This document shows, one piece after another, positions 9,819-18,484 of a stretch of 64,000 nt of DNA. How positions within the stretch are numbered: the first letter of the stretch is position 1; each line of letters begins with the position of its first letter. The notes beneath the pieces were generated by a model, which was given only the letters and a program-made list of their open reading frames with translations, was not told where the DNA came from and searched no databases. A program made the translations under genes and the position numbers. Source of the stretch: Motilibacter deserti (GTDB lineage: Bacteria; Actinomycetota; Actinomycetes; Motilibacterales; Motilibacteraceae). The stretch spans positions 776,933 to 840,932 of the forward strand of contig NZ_JAANNP010000001.1 of NCBI RefSeq assembly GCF_011250635.1, in the 5' to 3' direction.

Positions 9819-10106
9819 CTAGTCGTCGGAGCCGTCGTCGCCCGGGGGCAGGGTGTCGTAGATCTCCTTGCAGGTGGGGCAGACCGGGTAGCGCTGCGGG
9901 TCACGGCTCGGCACCCAGACCTTGCCGCAGAGGGCGCGGATCGGCGTGCCGGTGACCATGGCCTCGACGATCTTGTCCTTCGGCGCGTAGTGCGCGAAGC
10001 GCTCGTGGTCGCCGTCGTCGTTGCTCGTCTGCGGGGTCCGCTCGACATCCTGCTCCAGCAGGGTGCCACCGCTGATGCCGGGCTCGTCGAAACCGGGGCT
10101 GCTCAT
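9819..10106 (-). CDS. DUF3039 family protein
   Basis: A 95-residue protein of the actinobacterial DUF3039 family. The core reads HYAPKDKIVEAMVTGTPIRALCGKVWVPSRDP followed by YPVCPTCKEIY. The three cysteines (one in LCGKVW and the pair CPTC) suggest a small metal-binding or zinc-ribbon-like unit. No function is known. The ATG at 10106 lies 6 nt after TAGCAT (10118-10113), another likely leaderless start. It lies upstream of the MFS and helicase genes on the same strand. Confidence 0.9.
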   Translation of the reverse strand: MSSPGFDEPGISGGTLLEQDVERTPQTSNDDGDHERFAHYAPKDKIVEAMVTGTPIRALCGKVWVPSRDPQRYPVCPTCKEIYDTLPPGDDGSDD

Positions 10107-10167
10107 GCGGGCATGCTACGGCGCGCGCGAGGCGCAGTGCGGCAGTGCCGGGAGCCCGGCCGGGCCC

Positions 10168-10776
10168 TCAGTTCTTCGACGGGTCCTCGGGCATCGTGGA
10201 CAGCATCGCCCGGCGGTCGGTCTGGCGGCGCAGCACGGAACGCCACAGCGCGGTCGGGCTGGCGCTGAAGGCGTCGCCCGGCAGCGAGTCGACGACGAGC
10301 CACGCGTCGGCCGCCAGCTCGCCCTCCAGCTGCCCCGACCCCCAGCCGGCGTAGCCGGCGAAGACGCGCATGGCGGCCGTCTGCTCGGCGAGGATCTCCG
10401 GCGGGGCGTCGAGGTCCACCAGCCCCAGCGCGCCGACGACCTGCCGCCAGCCCAACGGCTCCGGGTCCTCGGCCGCGGGCACCGTCGCCAGCAGCGCCAG
10501 CGCCAGCGCGCTGTCCAGCGCGACGGGGCCGCCGCGGAAGACGACCGACGGCGCGGACATGTGCGGCGCCCAGACCGGCAGCGCGTCCGACACCGGCACG
10601 TCGGTCGGCCGGTTGAGCACGACGCCGAGGGCGCCGCCGTTGTCGTGGTCCAGGACGAGCACCACCGACCGGGCGAAGCTCGGGTCGACCAGCGCCGGCG
10701 CGGCCACCAGGAGCCGCCCGGCGAGCTGGCCGGCCCCCGCGCCGGCGCCCTCGGACATCCGTCGCCCCTCGGTCAT
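10168..10776 (-). CDS. YqgE/AlgH family protein
   Basis: A 202-residue protein with the family marks GRLLVAAPALVDPSFARSVVLVLDHD, GALGVVLNRPT, VFRGGPV and the C-terminal GYAGWGSGQLEGEL. YqgE/AlgH members are widespread and lack an agreed biochemical role. The ATG at 10776 follows GGGGGAG, and an internal ATG at 10758 is a second option. It lies downstream of the vanZ-like gene, separated by the repeat at 10794-10841. Confidence 0.94.
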   Translation of the reverse strand: MTEGRRMSEGAGAGAGQLAGRLLVAAPALVDPSFARSVVLVLDHDNGGALGVVLNRPTDVPVSDALPVWAPHMSAPSVVFRGGPVALDSALALALLATVPAAEDPEPLGWRQVVGALGLVDLDAPPEILAEQTAAMRVFAGYAGWGSGQLEGELAADAWLVVDSLPGDAFSASPTALWRSVLRRQTDRRAMLSTMPEDPSKN

Positions 10777-10793
10777 GGCTCCCCCGTCAACGC

Positions 10794-10841
10794 CCCGTCA
10801 CAGCCCTGCCCTGTCACAGCTCTGCCCCGTCACAGCCCCGG
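10794..10841. repeat. Three tandem 16-bp repeats between vanZ-like gene and yqgE
   Basis: Units are CCCGTCACAGCCCTGC (10794-10809), CCTGTCACAGCTCTGC (10810-10825) and a diverged third copy at 10826-10841. The third copy spans the stop codon of the vanZ-like gene. On the minus strand each unit contains CTGTGAC, so each carries a TGA in one frame. Confidence 0.75.
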
Positions 10842-11273
10842 CTCGTCCGGTGCCCTGCGGCCCGCGTCCCGCTGCCGGCGGGCCCGCTCGACCCGCTCGA
10901 AGTGGTGCCCGGCGGCGAGCGCCCCAAGCGCGATGCCGACGACGTCGGCGACCGTGTCCAGCACGTCCCCGCTGCGCCGGGGCAGGAGGGTGCCCTGCAG
11001 GACCTCGCTGAGGACCGCGTGGGCGCCGAGCACCCCGAGCAGCGGGCCGGCTGGCAGCCGCAGCCGCAGCCCGGCCCACGCGACCAGCCCGAAGATCGCT
11101 GCGTGCACCGCCTTGTCGAGGTACGGCACCCCACCGCCGGGACCGGACGAGGGCGCGTAGACGACGGCCAGCTGCAGGACCACGGCCGCGACGAACACGG
11201 CCCAGCGCAGCGGGGTGCGGCGCACCTGCCCCGCCTCGGCCGGCCCAGCCGCCTGCTCGCTCGTCGACGTCAC
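10830..11273 (-). CDS. VanZ-like membrane protein
   Basis: A 147-residue protein with about four membrane helices. Features of the VanZ-like family are the acidic/basic pair in PYLDKAVHAAIFGLVAW, then LSEVLQGTLLPRRSGDVLDTVADVVGIALGA (charged residues before the last helix). VanZ raises teicoplanin resistance in enterococci. Most VanZ-like proteins of actinobacteria have no assigned role. The GTG start at 11273 overlaps the malic enzyme stop by 4 nt (GTGA), indicating translational coupling. Confidence 0.85.
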   Translation of the reverse strand: MTSTSEQAAGPAEAGQVRRTPLRWAVFVAAVVLQLAVVYAPSSGPGGGVPYLDKAVHAAIFGLVAWAGLRLRLPAGPLLGVLGAHAVLSEVLQGTLLPRRSGDVLDTVADVVGIALGALAAGHHFERVERARRQRDAGRRAPDEPGL

Positions 11274-12748
11274 GCCGGCCCCTCCTCGTCGTGGCCGGCG
11301 CCCAGGCCCGGCTGCTGGTCCCGCGCCCCCGGCAGCTCCTCCATCGGCTCCGGGGCGGGCGCGCCGCGCAGCGCGGCGTCCCGTACGGCGGCAGCGACCG
11401 TGTCCGCGACCCCGGGGTGGAAGACGCTGGGGACGATGTACGCCGCGTTGAGCTCCTCGTCGGCGACCACCGCCGCGAGGGCGCGGGCGGCGGCGAGCAG
11501 CAGCCCGGTCGTGACGCCACGGCTCTGTGCGTCGAGCAGCCCGCGGAAGACGCCGGGGAAGGCGAGCACGTTGTTGATCTGGTTCGGGGCGTCGCTGCGC
11601 CCCGTCGCCACGACCTCGGCGTGCTCGGCGGCGTCGACCGGGTCGACCTCCGGGTCCGGGTTGGCCAGCGCGAACACGACCGCGCGCGGGGCCATCGTGG
11701 CGATGTCGTCGCCGGTCAGGATGCCCGGGGCGGAGACGCCGACGAAGACGTCCGCGCCGGCCAGCGCGCCCTTGAGGCTGCCCTGGTAGCCGCGCGGGTT
11801 GGTCCGCCGGGCGATGGCGCAGAGCCGCTCGTCGGTCGCGGGGCGGTCGGGGTGCAGCGCGCCGTGCTCGTCGCACACGACGACGTCGCGGGCCCCCGCC
11901 GCCAGCAGCAGGTCCAGGATCGCGGTGCCCGCGGCGCCGGCGCCGGCCATGACGATCCGGACGTCGGGCAGCGCCTTGTCCACGACCTTGAGCGCGTTGG
12001 TCAGCGCGGCGAGCACCACGATCGCGGTGCCGTGCTGGTCGTCGTGGAAGACGGGGATGTCGAGCAGCTCGCGCAGCCGGCTCTCCACCTCGAAGCAGCG
12101 CGGGGCCGAGATGTCCTCGAGGTTGATCCCGGCGAACACCGGCGCGATCCGCTGCACGGTCTGGACGATCTCGTCGACGTCCTGCGTGTCCAGGCAGATG
12201 GGGAACGCGTCGATGCCGGCGAACCGCTTGAACAGCGCGGCCTTGCCCTCCATCACCGGCAGCGCGGGCTTCGGGCCGAGGTTGCCGAGCCCGAGCACGG
12301 CCGAGCCGTCGGTCACCACGGCCACGGTGTTGCGCTTGATCGTCAGCCGGCGGGCGTCCTCGGGGTTCTCGGCGATCGCGAGGCAGACCCGGGCCACGCC
12401 GGGGGTGTAGACCATCGAGAGGTCGTCGCGGTTGCGGATGGGCACCTTCGACGTGACCTCGATCTTGCCGCCGAGGTGGAGCAGGAACGTCCGGTCGGAG
12501 ACCTTGCCGATCGTCACGCCCTCGAGGCGCCGCAGGGCGGCGACGAGCTCGCCGGCGTGGTCGCTCGAGCGCGCGGCCATCGTGACGTCGATGCGGACGA
12601 CCTTCGGGCCGCTGGCGGTGACGTCGAGCGCGGATACGACTCCGCCCGCTTCCTCGACCGCGGTGGTGAGCCGGCTCACGGCTCCCCCCGCTGCCGGCAG
12701 CTCGAGCCGCACGGTGATCGAGTACGACACGCTGGGCGCCAGGGTCAT
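11270..12748 (-). CDS. NAD(P)-dependent malic enzyme with N-terminal ACT domain
   Basis: A 492-residue enzyme converting malate to pyruvate and CO2. Residues 8-90 form an ACT domain (YSITVRLELPAAGGAVSRL through KVVRIDVTM), probably an allosteric sensor. The catalytic part has VYTPGVARVCLAIAENPE, DGSAVLGLGNLGPKPALPVMEGKA, the metal/substrate segment PVFHDDQHGTAIV, and the Rossmann motif MAGAGAAGTAI. This short bacterial malic enzyme class lacks the phosphotransacetylase domain of MaeB. It heads an operon with the vanZ-like gene and perhaps yqgE. It is divergent from the gene at 12788. Confidence 0.94.
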   Translation of the reverse strand: MTLAPSVSYSITVRLELPAAGGAVSRLTTAVEEAGGVVSALDVTASGPKVVRIDVTMAARSSDHAGELVAALRRLEGVTIGKVSDRTFLLHLGGKIEVTSKVPIRNRDDLSMVYTPGVARVCLAIAENPEDARRLTIKRNTVAVVTDGSAVLGLGNLGPKPALPVMEGKAALFKRFAGIDAFPICLDTQDVDEIVQTVQRIAPVFAGINLEDISAPRCFEVESRLRELLDIPVFHDDQHGTAIVVLAALTNALKVVDKALPDVRIVMAGAGAAGTAILDLLLAAGARDVVVCDEHGALHPDRPATDERLCAIARRTNPRGYQGSLKGALAGADVFVGVSAPGILTGDDIATMAPRAVVFALANPDPEVDPVDAAEHAEVVATGRSDAPNQINNVLAFPGVFRGLLDAQSRGVTTGLLLAAARALAAVVADEELNAAYIVPSVFHPGVADTVAAAVRDAALRGAPAPEPMEELPGARDQQPGLGAGHDEEGPA

Positions 12749-12787
12749 GCGGAGATGGTGCCACCCGGAGGTGGGTACGACGCGCAG

Positions 12788-13759
12788 GTGCAGACTTTCT
12801 TGCCGTACCCGGATTTCGTGGCGAGCGCCCAGGCCCTCGACGACAAGCGCCTGGGCAAGCAGCGGGTCGAGACGTTCCAGATCCTCCGCGCCCTGGTCTG
12901 GCCGCAGTACGGCTGGAAGAACCACCCCGCCACGCGCATGTGGCGGGGCTTCACGCCGGCGCTCGTGGCGTACGGCCTGGCGACCTGTGACGTGTGGGAG
13001 CGCCGCGGCCGGGCCGAGGCCACCCGGGCGTCCCTGCTCGCGTTCACCGGGGGCCGCGAGCCGACGTGGGGGGAGCTGCTCGAGACCGGCCAGCTGCCGC
13101 CGTGGATGGGCCACGAGGCCTTCCACGTCAGCCACCGGTCCGCGCTGCTGCGCAAGGAGCCGGACTACTACCGCGACAAGTTCCCCGGGGTCCCGGACGA
13201 CCTGGACTACTTCTGGCCCGCCCCGGCCTTCCCGCGCTGGCCCGTACGGCGCGGCCGGGACAAGGAGCTGCCCGTCTACGCGGCCCTGGAGCTGCTCGGG
13301 CGGGCCGAGGCGACGCCCGAGCAGGAGGACGCGGTCTGGGCACTGCAGGACGGCAAGGACGCCGAGCTGACGCTCGCGGAAGAGAGCGAGGTGACGGCCG
13401 CGGGCCTGCTGGCCGGGCTGTGCACCCCCGGCGCCACGCTCTGGGTACGCCGCGGTCCCGCACTGCCGCCCGCACAGGCCGAGCACGAGCCGCACCGGCC
13501 GCCCGCCCCGGGGGCGAAGACCTCCGCGTCGATCGCGAAGCCGCCGACCCCCGACGCGGTGGCGGCGATGGAGGCCGAGGCGCAGGCGGAGCCGGAGTTC
13601 CGATTCCTGCGTCCGGCATCGGTGACGCCGGCTTCGGCGAAGGGCGCTGGGCTCGTCGTGCTCGACGTGGACGTGGACGAGCCGCCCGTGACGCTGCCGC
13701 CGCTGGAGGTGCCGGTGCTCACCCTGCGGCGGCGTCCACCGGAGGAGCGTCCAGCGTGA
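12788..13759 (+). CDS. MSMEG_6728 family protein, pyrimidine-dimer glycosylase-like
   Basis: A 323-residue protein. The first 170 residues match the actinobacterial MSMEG_6728 family related to the Pyr_excise (T4 endonuclease V) group: QTFLPYPDFVASAQALDDKRLGKQRVET, HPATRMWRGF, PPWMGHEAFHVSHRSALLRK and PDDLDYFWP. The remaining part is acidic, Pro/Ala-rich and poorly conserved. Base excision of UV dimers is the family-based guess. The GTG at 12788 matches the family start; an in-frame ATG at 12755 would add 11 residues. The last 41 nt overlap the 3' end of the phosphatase gene on the other strand. Confidence 0.85.
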   Translation: MQTFLPYPDFVASAQALDDKRLGKQRVETFQILRALVWPQYGWKNHPATRMWRGFTPALVAYGLATCDVWERRGRAEATRASLLAFTGGREPTWGELLETGQLPPWMGHEAFHVSHRSALLRKEPDYYRDKFPGVPDDLDYFWPAPAFPRWPVRRGRDKELPVYAALELLGRAEATPEQEDAVWALQDGKDAELTLAEESEVTAAGLLAGLCTPGATLWVRRGPALPPAQAEHEPHRPPAPGAKTSASIAKPPTPDAVAAMEAEAQAEPEFRFLRPASVTPASAKGAGLVVLDVDVDEPPVTLPPLEVPVLTLRRRPPEERPA

Positions 13760-16211
13760 ACCACACGACCTTGCCGTCGGGCAGCGCGCGGGCGCCCCAG
13801 TCGCGCGACAGCGCCTGCACGAGGGCGAGGCCTCGGCCGCCCTCGTCCTCGAAGCTGGCGTGGCGCAGCCGCGGGAGCCGGGTGTCGGAGTCGCGGACCT
13901 CGATGTGCAGGCTGCGGTCGGCACGGCGTACGAGCAATTGGCAGCTCCCGCGCGGGGCGTAGCGGATCGCGTTGGTGACGACCTCGCTGACGAGCAGCTC
14001 GCCGGCGATGGCGGCGGGGTCGTCGGCGAGCCCCCAGCGCTCGAGCGCGGCGGAGAACATGGCCCGGGCCGGGGACACGGCGGCGGGATCCGGCGGCAGG
14101 GTGGCCGACACGACCAGCTCGTCCTGGCCGAAGCTGGCCCGCACGAGCAGCACGGCCACGTCGTCCGGCCGGCCGGGGGCGTGCTGGGCGCCCGCCTGCA
14201 CCGCCTTGTCGCAGAGGGTCTCCAGGTCGTCCCACCCGCCGTGCAGCGCGTCCGCGAGCCGGGCGATGCCGTCGTCGACGTCCTGGCCCGGCGCCTCGAC
14301 GAGGCCGTCGGTGTAGAGCGCGAGGCCCGTCCCGGTCGGCATCGGGACCTCGAAGTCCTCGTAGCCCAGGTCCGCCCGGACCCCGAGCGGGACGCCGACC
14401 GGGCCGCGCAGGACCTCGGGCTCGCCGCCGGGCGGCACGATGATCGGGGGCACGTGCCCGGCGCTCGCCAGCGTGAGCGTTCCGCGTCCGGGGTCGAACA
14501 CCGCGTAGACGCAGGTGACGATCTGGCCCTCGGCGAGGCCGGCCACGGCCAGGTCGAGCGCGCGCAGCACCTCCGACGGCGGCGGGTCCTGGTAGGCCAG
14601 CACACGCACGGCCGTGCGGACCTGGCCCATGACGGCCGCGGCGTGCAGGCCGCGGCCCATCACGTCGCCGACGACGATGGCGACCCGCCCGCTGGGCAGC
14701 GGGACGACGTCGGCCCAGTCGCCGCCGACCTGGGTCCCCGTCGCGCCGGGCAGGTAGCGCCACGCGGCCTCGAGCCCTTCGACGCCGGGCAGCACGTCCG
14801 GCAGCAGGCTGCGCTGCAGGGCGACGGCGGCCGAGCGCTGCTGCTCGTAGGAGAGCGCATTGGCGACGGCGACCGACGCGCGGTTGACCAGGTCGCGCGC
14901 GAGCTCGGCCTCCACCGGCCCGTAGCGCCGCCCGCTCTGCGAGAACACCATGGTCGTCACGCCGATGACCTGCCCGGCGACCATCATCGGCAGCACGAGC
15001 ACGCTGCGGCCACCGACCGCCCTGACGAAGCCGGCGTCCTTGCCCTGCGGCACCTCCTCGGGCGACGCGGCGACGTCGGCGACGAGATGGGGCTCGCCGA
15101 GCTCGGCGGCCCGCCGCAGCGGGTGGCCGTGCGGGTAGTCGTAGACCTGCCCGACGCGGCGGACCGCCTCGGCCGGCACCGTGACGGCGTCGGAGTGGCG
15201 GATCGCCATGCGGCGCAGGCCACCGCCCTCCTCGATCAGGTCGACGAAGGCGTGGTCGGCGAGCGCGGGGACGATGAGGTCACAGAGGTTGGACATCGTG
15301 AGCTTCGGGTCGAGCGACCCGGCCAGCAGCTCACCGGCCCGCACGATGAAGGCGAGCCGCTCGGCCGCCTCGGCGCGCTCCTGCTCGGCGCGCCGCTGGG
15401 CGGTCACCTCGCGGATGATGGACCCCACCCCGACCGGCTGGCCGCCGTGCTCGAGCCGGAAGAACGAGCCGAGCCACGTCCGGTCGCCGTCGCCGGTCTC
15501 GCCCTCCTCGCCGCGCGCCCGGCTCACGATCTGCACGTCCGGGGCCGGGTCCCCGGTCCGCAGCACCCGGCCGACGACCTCGTCGACGGGGGGAGCCCCG
15601 TCCCCGGCCGCCGAGACGCCGGGCAGCGCCTGGGCGATCGTCTGCCCGCGGTGCTCGGCGTCCGGCAGGCCGTCCAGTTGCTCCAGGGCGCGGTTGATCC
15701 GGGTGAACCGGCCGGAGGTGTCGAAGACGGCGAGGCCCACGGGGGCTTCTCGGAACAGCGCGTCGACGAGCGCGAGGTCGCGACGGGCGGCCTGGCGGCG
15801 GCCGGTGTCCTCGATGACGGCCACGGCCCCGGACGGCCTGCCGTCAGGGGCGCGCAGCGGCGTGCCCTTCCACGAGAGCGCCCGCACCGTGCCGTCGCCG
15901 AGCCGGACGGGCGTCTCGCGCGCCATCGGCTCACCCGCGAGCAGGCGGCGGACGGCCTCGACGAAGCCGTCCTCCTGGCCGAGGAAGACGCTGCGCCCGG
16001 CCCAGCGCCCACCGGGAAGGTGGAGCAGCTCCTCGGCGGCCGTGTTGCACACCACCAGGACGCCGTCGACGTCGAGCACGATGGTCGCGACCGCGAGCGC
16101 GTCGAGCACGTCGCGCAGCGGCTGCACTCGGTGAAGGCCGCTCCGCGCCTCTGCCGGCGGCGGCGCGGCGTCACCGTCGTCGCGCGGCAGGGTGGACGTC
16201 ACGTTCGTCAC
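13719..16211 (-). CDS. PAS-PAS-GAF-SpoIIE phosphatase with C-terminal RsbW-like ATPase domain
   Basis: An 830-residue signalling protein. In order: two PAS domains (about 30-140 and 150-270), a GAF domain (about 285-450), a PP2C/SpoIIE phosphatase (about 465-680, with QVGGDWADVVPLPSGRVAIVVGDVMGRG and YTDGLVE as metal-binding segments) and a HATPase_c domain (about 690-825, with ELLVSEVVTNAIRYA and GRGLALVQALS). Such proteins control anti-sigma/anti-anti-sigma partner switching; phosphatase and kinase lie in one chain here. The GTG at 16211 has AAGGGGG 8 nt upstream. No anti-anti-sigma (STAS) gene is adjacent. Confidence 0.92.
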   Translation of the reverse strand: MTNVTSTLPRDDGDAAPPPAEARSGLHRVQPLRDVLDALAVATIVLDVDGVLVVCNTAAEELLHLPGGRWAGRSVFLGQEDGFVEAVRRLLAGEPMARETPVRLGDGTVRALSWKGTPLRAPDGRPSGAVAVIEDTGRRQAARRDLALVDALFREAPVGLAVFDTSGRFTRINRALEQLDGLPDAEHRGQTIAQALPGVSAAGDGAPPVDEVVGRVLRTGDPAPDVQIVSRARGEEGETGDGDRTWLGSFFRLEHGGQPVGVGSIIREVTAQRRAEQERAEAAERLAFIVRAGELLAGSLDPKLTMSNLCDLIVPALADHAFVDLIEEGGGLRRMAIRHSDAVTVPAEAVRRVGQVYDYPHGHPLRRAAELGEPHLVADVAASPEEVPQGKDAGFVRAVGGRSVLVLPMMVAGQVIGVTTMVFSQSGRRYGPVEAELARDLVNRASVAVANALSYEQQRSAAVALQRSLLPDVLPGVEGLEAAWRYLPGATGTQVGGDWADVVPLPSGRVAIVVGDVMGRGLHAAAVMGQVRTAVRVLAYQDPPPSEVLRALDLAVAGLAEGQIVTCVYAVFDPGRGTLTLASAGHVPPIIVPPGGEPEVLRGPVGVPLGVRADLGYEDFEVPMPTGTGLALYTDGLVEAPGQDVDDGIARLADALHGGWDDLETLCDKAVQAGAQHAPGRPDDVAVLLVRASFGQDELVVSATLPPDPAAVSPARAMFSAALERWGLADDPAAIAGELLVSEVVTNAIRYAPRGSCQLLVRRADRSLHIEVRDSDTRLPRLRHASFEDEGGRGLALVQALSRDWGARALPDGKVVWFTLDAPPVDAAAG

Positions 16212-16280
16212 GGTAGTGCCCCCTTGCAGGCGGCGGGGCGCAGAGGCTCCCCCTCGTGCCCGCGGGCTCACTCCGACGGC

Positions 16281-16607
16281 TCAACCGGGAGGCAGCCCCG
16301 GCGGCGCGGGCGGGGGCGGCGGGGGCAGCGCGCCCGGGTCCGGCGAGGGCTCGGGCACGGGCGGTGGCAGCTCGGTCGGGTCGTCGGGCAGCAGCGGCCC
16401 GGGGTCGTCGGGGACCGGCTCGTCCGGATCGATCGGCGGCAGGTCCGGGACCGGCTCGGGCGCGGTCTCGGGGGCCGTCGGGCCGCCGGGCTCGGTCGCC
16501 GGGGCGGAGCCGCGCAGCGGGCCGCGTACGCGGGGGTCGGCAGCGGCGCTCGAAGCGGGCCGCGCGGGCCCGGCCGGCGTCTCCGGCGGCACGGCCTGCG
16601 CCGTCAT
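16281..16607 (-). CDS. Proline-rich acidic hypothetical protein
   Basis: A 108-residue protein of low complexity: Ala/Pro/Glu at the N-terminus, then runs such as PIDPDEPVPDDPGPLLPDDP and a polyproline tail. No domain, signal peptide or membrane segment is seen. The ATG at 16607 has GGAG 6 nt upstream. An in-frame ATG lies five codons earlier. Codon third positions are strongly G/C, as in neighbours. It may be a disordered protein, or the frame may be an accident of GC-rich sequence. No function can be given. Confidence 0.45.
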   Translation of the reverse strand: MTAQAVPPETPAGPARPASSAAADPRVRGPLRGSAPATEPGGPTAPETAPEPVPDLPPIDPDEPVPDDPGPLLPDDPTELPPPVPEPSPDPGALPPPPPPAPPGLPPG

Positions 16608-16647
16608 GATCTCTCCGGTCATGCCCTGCAGGCTGCCCGGCCCGCCC

Positions 16648-16732
16648 AGCGCCCGAAACCGCCAGCGCCCGAAACCGCCGCGCGCCCGAGACCGCCGCAA
16701 CCGACCGCCGGGCCGCAACCGACCGCCGCGCC
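16648..16732. repeat. Short tandem repeats, 16 bp and 18 bp units
   Basis: AGCGCCCGAAACCGCC occurs twice in perfect tandem (16648-16679), followed by an imperfect third copy. GCAACCGACCGCCGGGCC and GCAACCGACCGCCGCGCC follow as two 18-bp units (16697-16732). The array lies between the PAP2 gene and the proline-rich gene, in a stretch with no supported gene. Confidence 0.7.
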
Positions 16733-16785
16733 GGGATCGGCCGCCGCCGGTCGCGCGGCTCACGGCCCCACGGGCGCGGGAGGGG

Positions 16786-17532
16786 CTACGCCGCGACCGC
16801 GTAGTCGGCCTTGCGGCGGACGAGCACGCCGCGCGGCCCGACCAGGGCGAAGCTCACGGCGAAGAGGGCCGCGGCCACGAGAGCGTCGAGCCAGTAGTGG
16901 TTGGCCGTCACGACGACGACGACGAGCGTGATCGCCGGGTGGGCGAGGACCAGGTAGCGCCAGCGCGAGCCGAAGGTCGCGATGACGGCCGCCGCGACGA
17001 TGATCGCCCAGCCGACGTGCAGCGACGGCATGGCGGCGTACTGGTTGGCGAGGGCGGCCGCGGTCGGCGAGGAATAGACCGACTCGTTGTAGTAGAGCCC
17101 GGTGTCGACGAAGCCGGGAAGCATGCGGGGTGGCGCGAGCGGCAGGACCACGTGCAGCACCAGGGCGACCATCGTCATCGTCGCCATGACCCGGCGGATC
17201 CAGAAGTAGTTCGGCCGGGCGAAGAACCAGAGCCCGAGCAGCATCGCCGCCGCCGCCGGGAAGTGGACCCAGGCGTAGTAGCGGTTGGCCAGCTGCACGA
17301 GGTCGGGCGACCCGAGCGCCAGGCTCTGCGCCCACGCCTCCTGGGGCAGCCGGAGCGCCTTCTCCAGGTGGAGGATGGCGTACGCGTTCTGCTTCGCCGT
17401 CGCCACCGACTCCGCGCTCAGCAGCCGCCCGAACTTGTAGACGGCGAGCAGGACGGCGACGAGGAGGAGCTCGCGCGCACCCTGCGGCACGCGTCGCCCT
17501 GCGCCGCGCACGGCTCCCACGACCGCGGTCAC
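16786..17532 (-). CDS. PAP2-family membrane phosphatase/transferase (inositol-phosphorylceramide-synthase type)
   Basis: A 248-residue protein with about six membrane helices. The PAP2 catalytic signature is split as expected: PLAPPRMLPG, then YAAMPSLHVGWAI (first active histidine) and VTANHYWLDALVA (second His plus Asp). This layout belongs to the PAP2_3 group, which includes lipid phosphatases and head-group transferases. The substrate is unknown. The GTG at 17532 follows GGGGAGGG closely; a longer start at 17718 lacks support. The 284-bp gap upstream is shared with the divergent nitroreductase gene. Confidence 0.88.
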   Translation of the reverse strand: MTAVVGAVRGAGRRVPQGARELLLVAVLLAVYKFGRLLSAESVATAKQNAYAILHLEKALRLPQEAWAQSLALGSPDLVQLANRYYAWVHFPAAAAMLLGLWFFARPNYFWIRRVMATMTMVALVLHVVLPLAPPRMLPGFVDTGLYYNESVYSSPTAAALANQYAAMPSLHVGWAIIVAAAVIATFGSRWRYLVLAHPAITLVVVVVTANHYWLDALVAAALFAVSFALVGPRGVLVRRKADYAVAA

Positions 17533-17767
17533 TCGCCCTCCCCTCGCTCCTGCCAGCTTGTCACCCGATGGTGCCGCCGGGCGGAACCGCCACGCATCCT
17601 CCGGCGGGATGACCGCGCGGGCCCTTCCGGCGGGCGATCCCCTAGGGGCTGAGCAGCGACCAGAGCAGCCTGATACGCGCTCGGGCGAGACGCAAGGCCC
17701 TTCCCCTATCGGGCGCAACCGGCCGAACCCGCGCTTTCCACTACCGCCGGAACACGTTGTCCTAGCC

Positions 17768-17786
17768 TACTGTTGAATGCTCAACA
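17768..17786 (+). promoter_or_regulatory. Promoter with overlapping operator-like palindrome before nitroreductase
   Basis: TGTTGAATGCTCAACA (17771-17786) has perfect 6-bp arms around ATGC and overlaps the -10-like TACTGT at 17768-17773. It lies 30 bp before the nitroreductase ATG. The TTGA/TCAA half-sites resemble operators of MarR-type repressors. No regulator gene is adjacent, so the binding protein is unknown. Confidence 0.5.
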
Positions 17787-17816
17787 ATACCGGCACAACC
17801 CTTCCGGAGCACCCAG

Positions 17817-18461
17817 ATGACCGACACGACCGTCTCCGCCCCGTCGACCGCGACGACCGTCTCCGTGCGGTCGGACGGGACGCCCGCTGCCGGCGCGCTG
17901 CACCCGCTGCTCGCCGACCGGTGGAGCCCGCGGGCGTACGACCCGGCCCACGAGCTGGACGAGGCCGCGCTGACCACCGTCCTCGAGGCGGCCCGCTGGG
18001 CGCCGAGCGCCGTGAACCGCCAGCCCTGGCGCTTCCTCGTCGGCCGCCGCGGCGACGCGACCTTCAAGGGCGTCTTCGACGCGCTCATGCCCGGCAACCA
18101 GCTCTGGGCGGGCTCGGCCTCCGCGCTGGTCGTGGGCCTCGCCGCCACCGTCGACGCCGAGGGCGCCCCGATGCGCCACGCGCCGTACGAGCTCGGCCTC
18201 GCGATCGCCCAGCTGACCGTGCAGGCGCACGCCCTCGGGCTGCACGTGCACCAGATGGCCGGGTTCTCCGACGAGGCGCTGCACGCCGAATTCGACGTGC
18301 CGGCCGGCTACGAGGCGTTCATCGTCCTCGCCATCGGCCGCATGGGCGACCCCGAGGAGCTGCCCGAGACGCTGCGCGCGCGTGAGCTGGCGCCCCGCGA
18401 GCGCAAGCCGCTGCCCGAGATCGCGTTCGCCGGCAGCTGGGGCCGGCCCGCCATCGGCTGA
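17817..18461 (+). CDS. Nitroreductase family protein
   Basis: A 214-residue FMN enzyme. Family marks are HPLLADRWSPRAYDP, ARWAPSAVNRQPWRFLV (FMN-binding loop) and APYELGLAIAQLTVQAHALGLHVHQMAGF. Members reduce nitroaromatics, quinones or flavins with NAD(P)H. The physiological substrate is unknown. The ATG has GGAG 7 nt upstream. The palindrome at 17771 suggests regulation by a MarR-like or similar repressor. It converges with the aldo/keto reductase gene. Confidence 0.92.
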   Translation: MTDTTVSAPSTATTVSVRSDGTPAAGALHPLLADRWSPRAYDPAHELDEAALTTVLEAARWAPSAVNRQPWRFLVGRRGDATFKGVFDALMPGNQLWAGSASALVVGLAATVDAEGAPMRHAPYELGLAIAQLTVQAHALGLHVHQMAGFSDEALHAEFDVPAGYEAFIVLAIGRMGDPEELPETLRARELAPRERKPLPEIAFAGSWGRPAIG

Positions 18462-18484
18462 CCGGCCCCAGCAGTCGCCCGGAT

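Noticed and set aside
13860-16931. A 1,023-codon plus-strand frame opposite the first SpoIIE phosphatase
   Set aside because: No recognisable domain, and it runs across the gene boundary. The opposite strand has PAS, GAF, PP2C and ATPase motifs.
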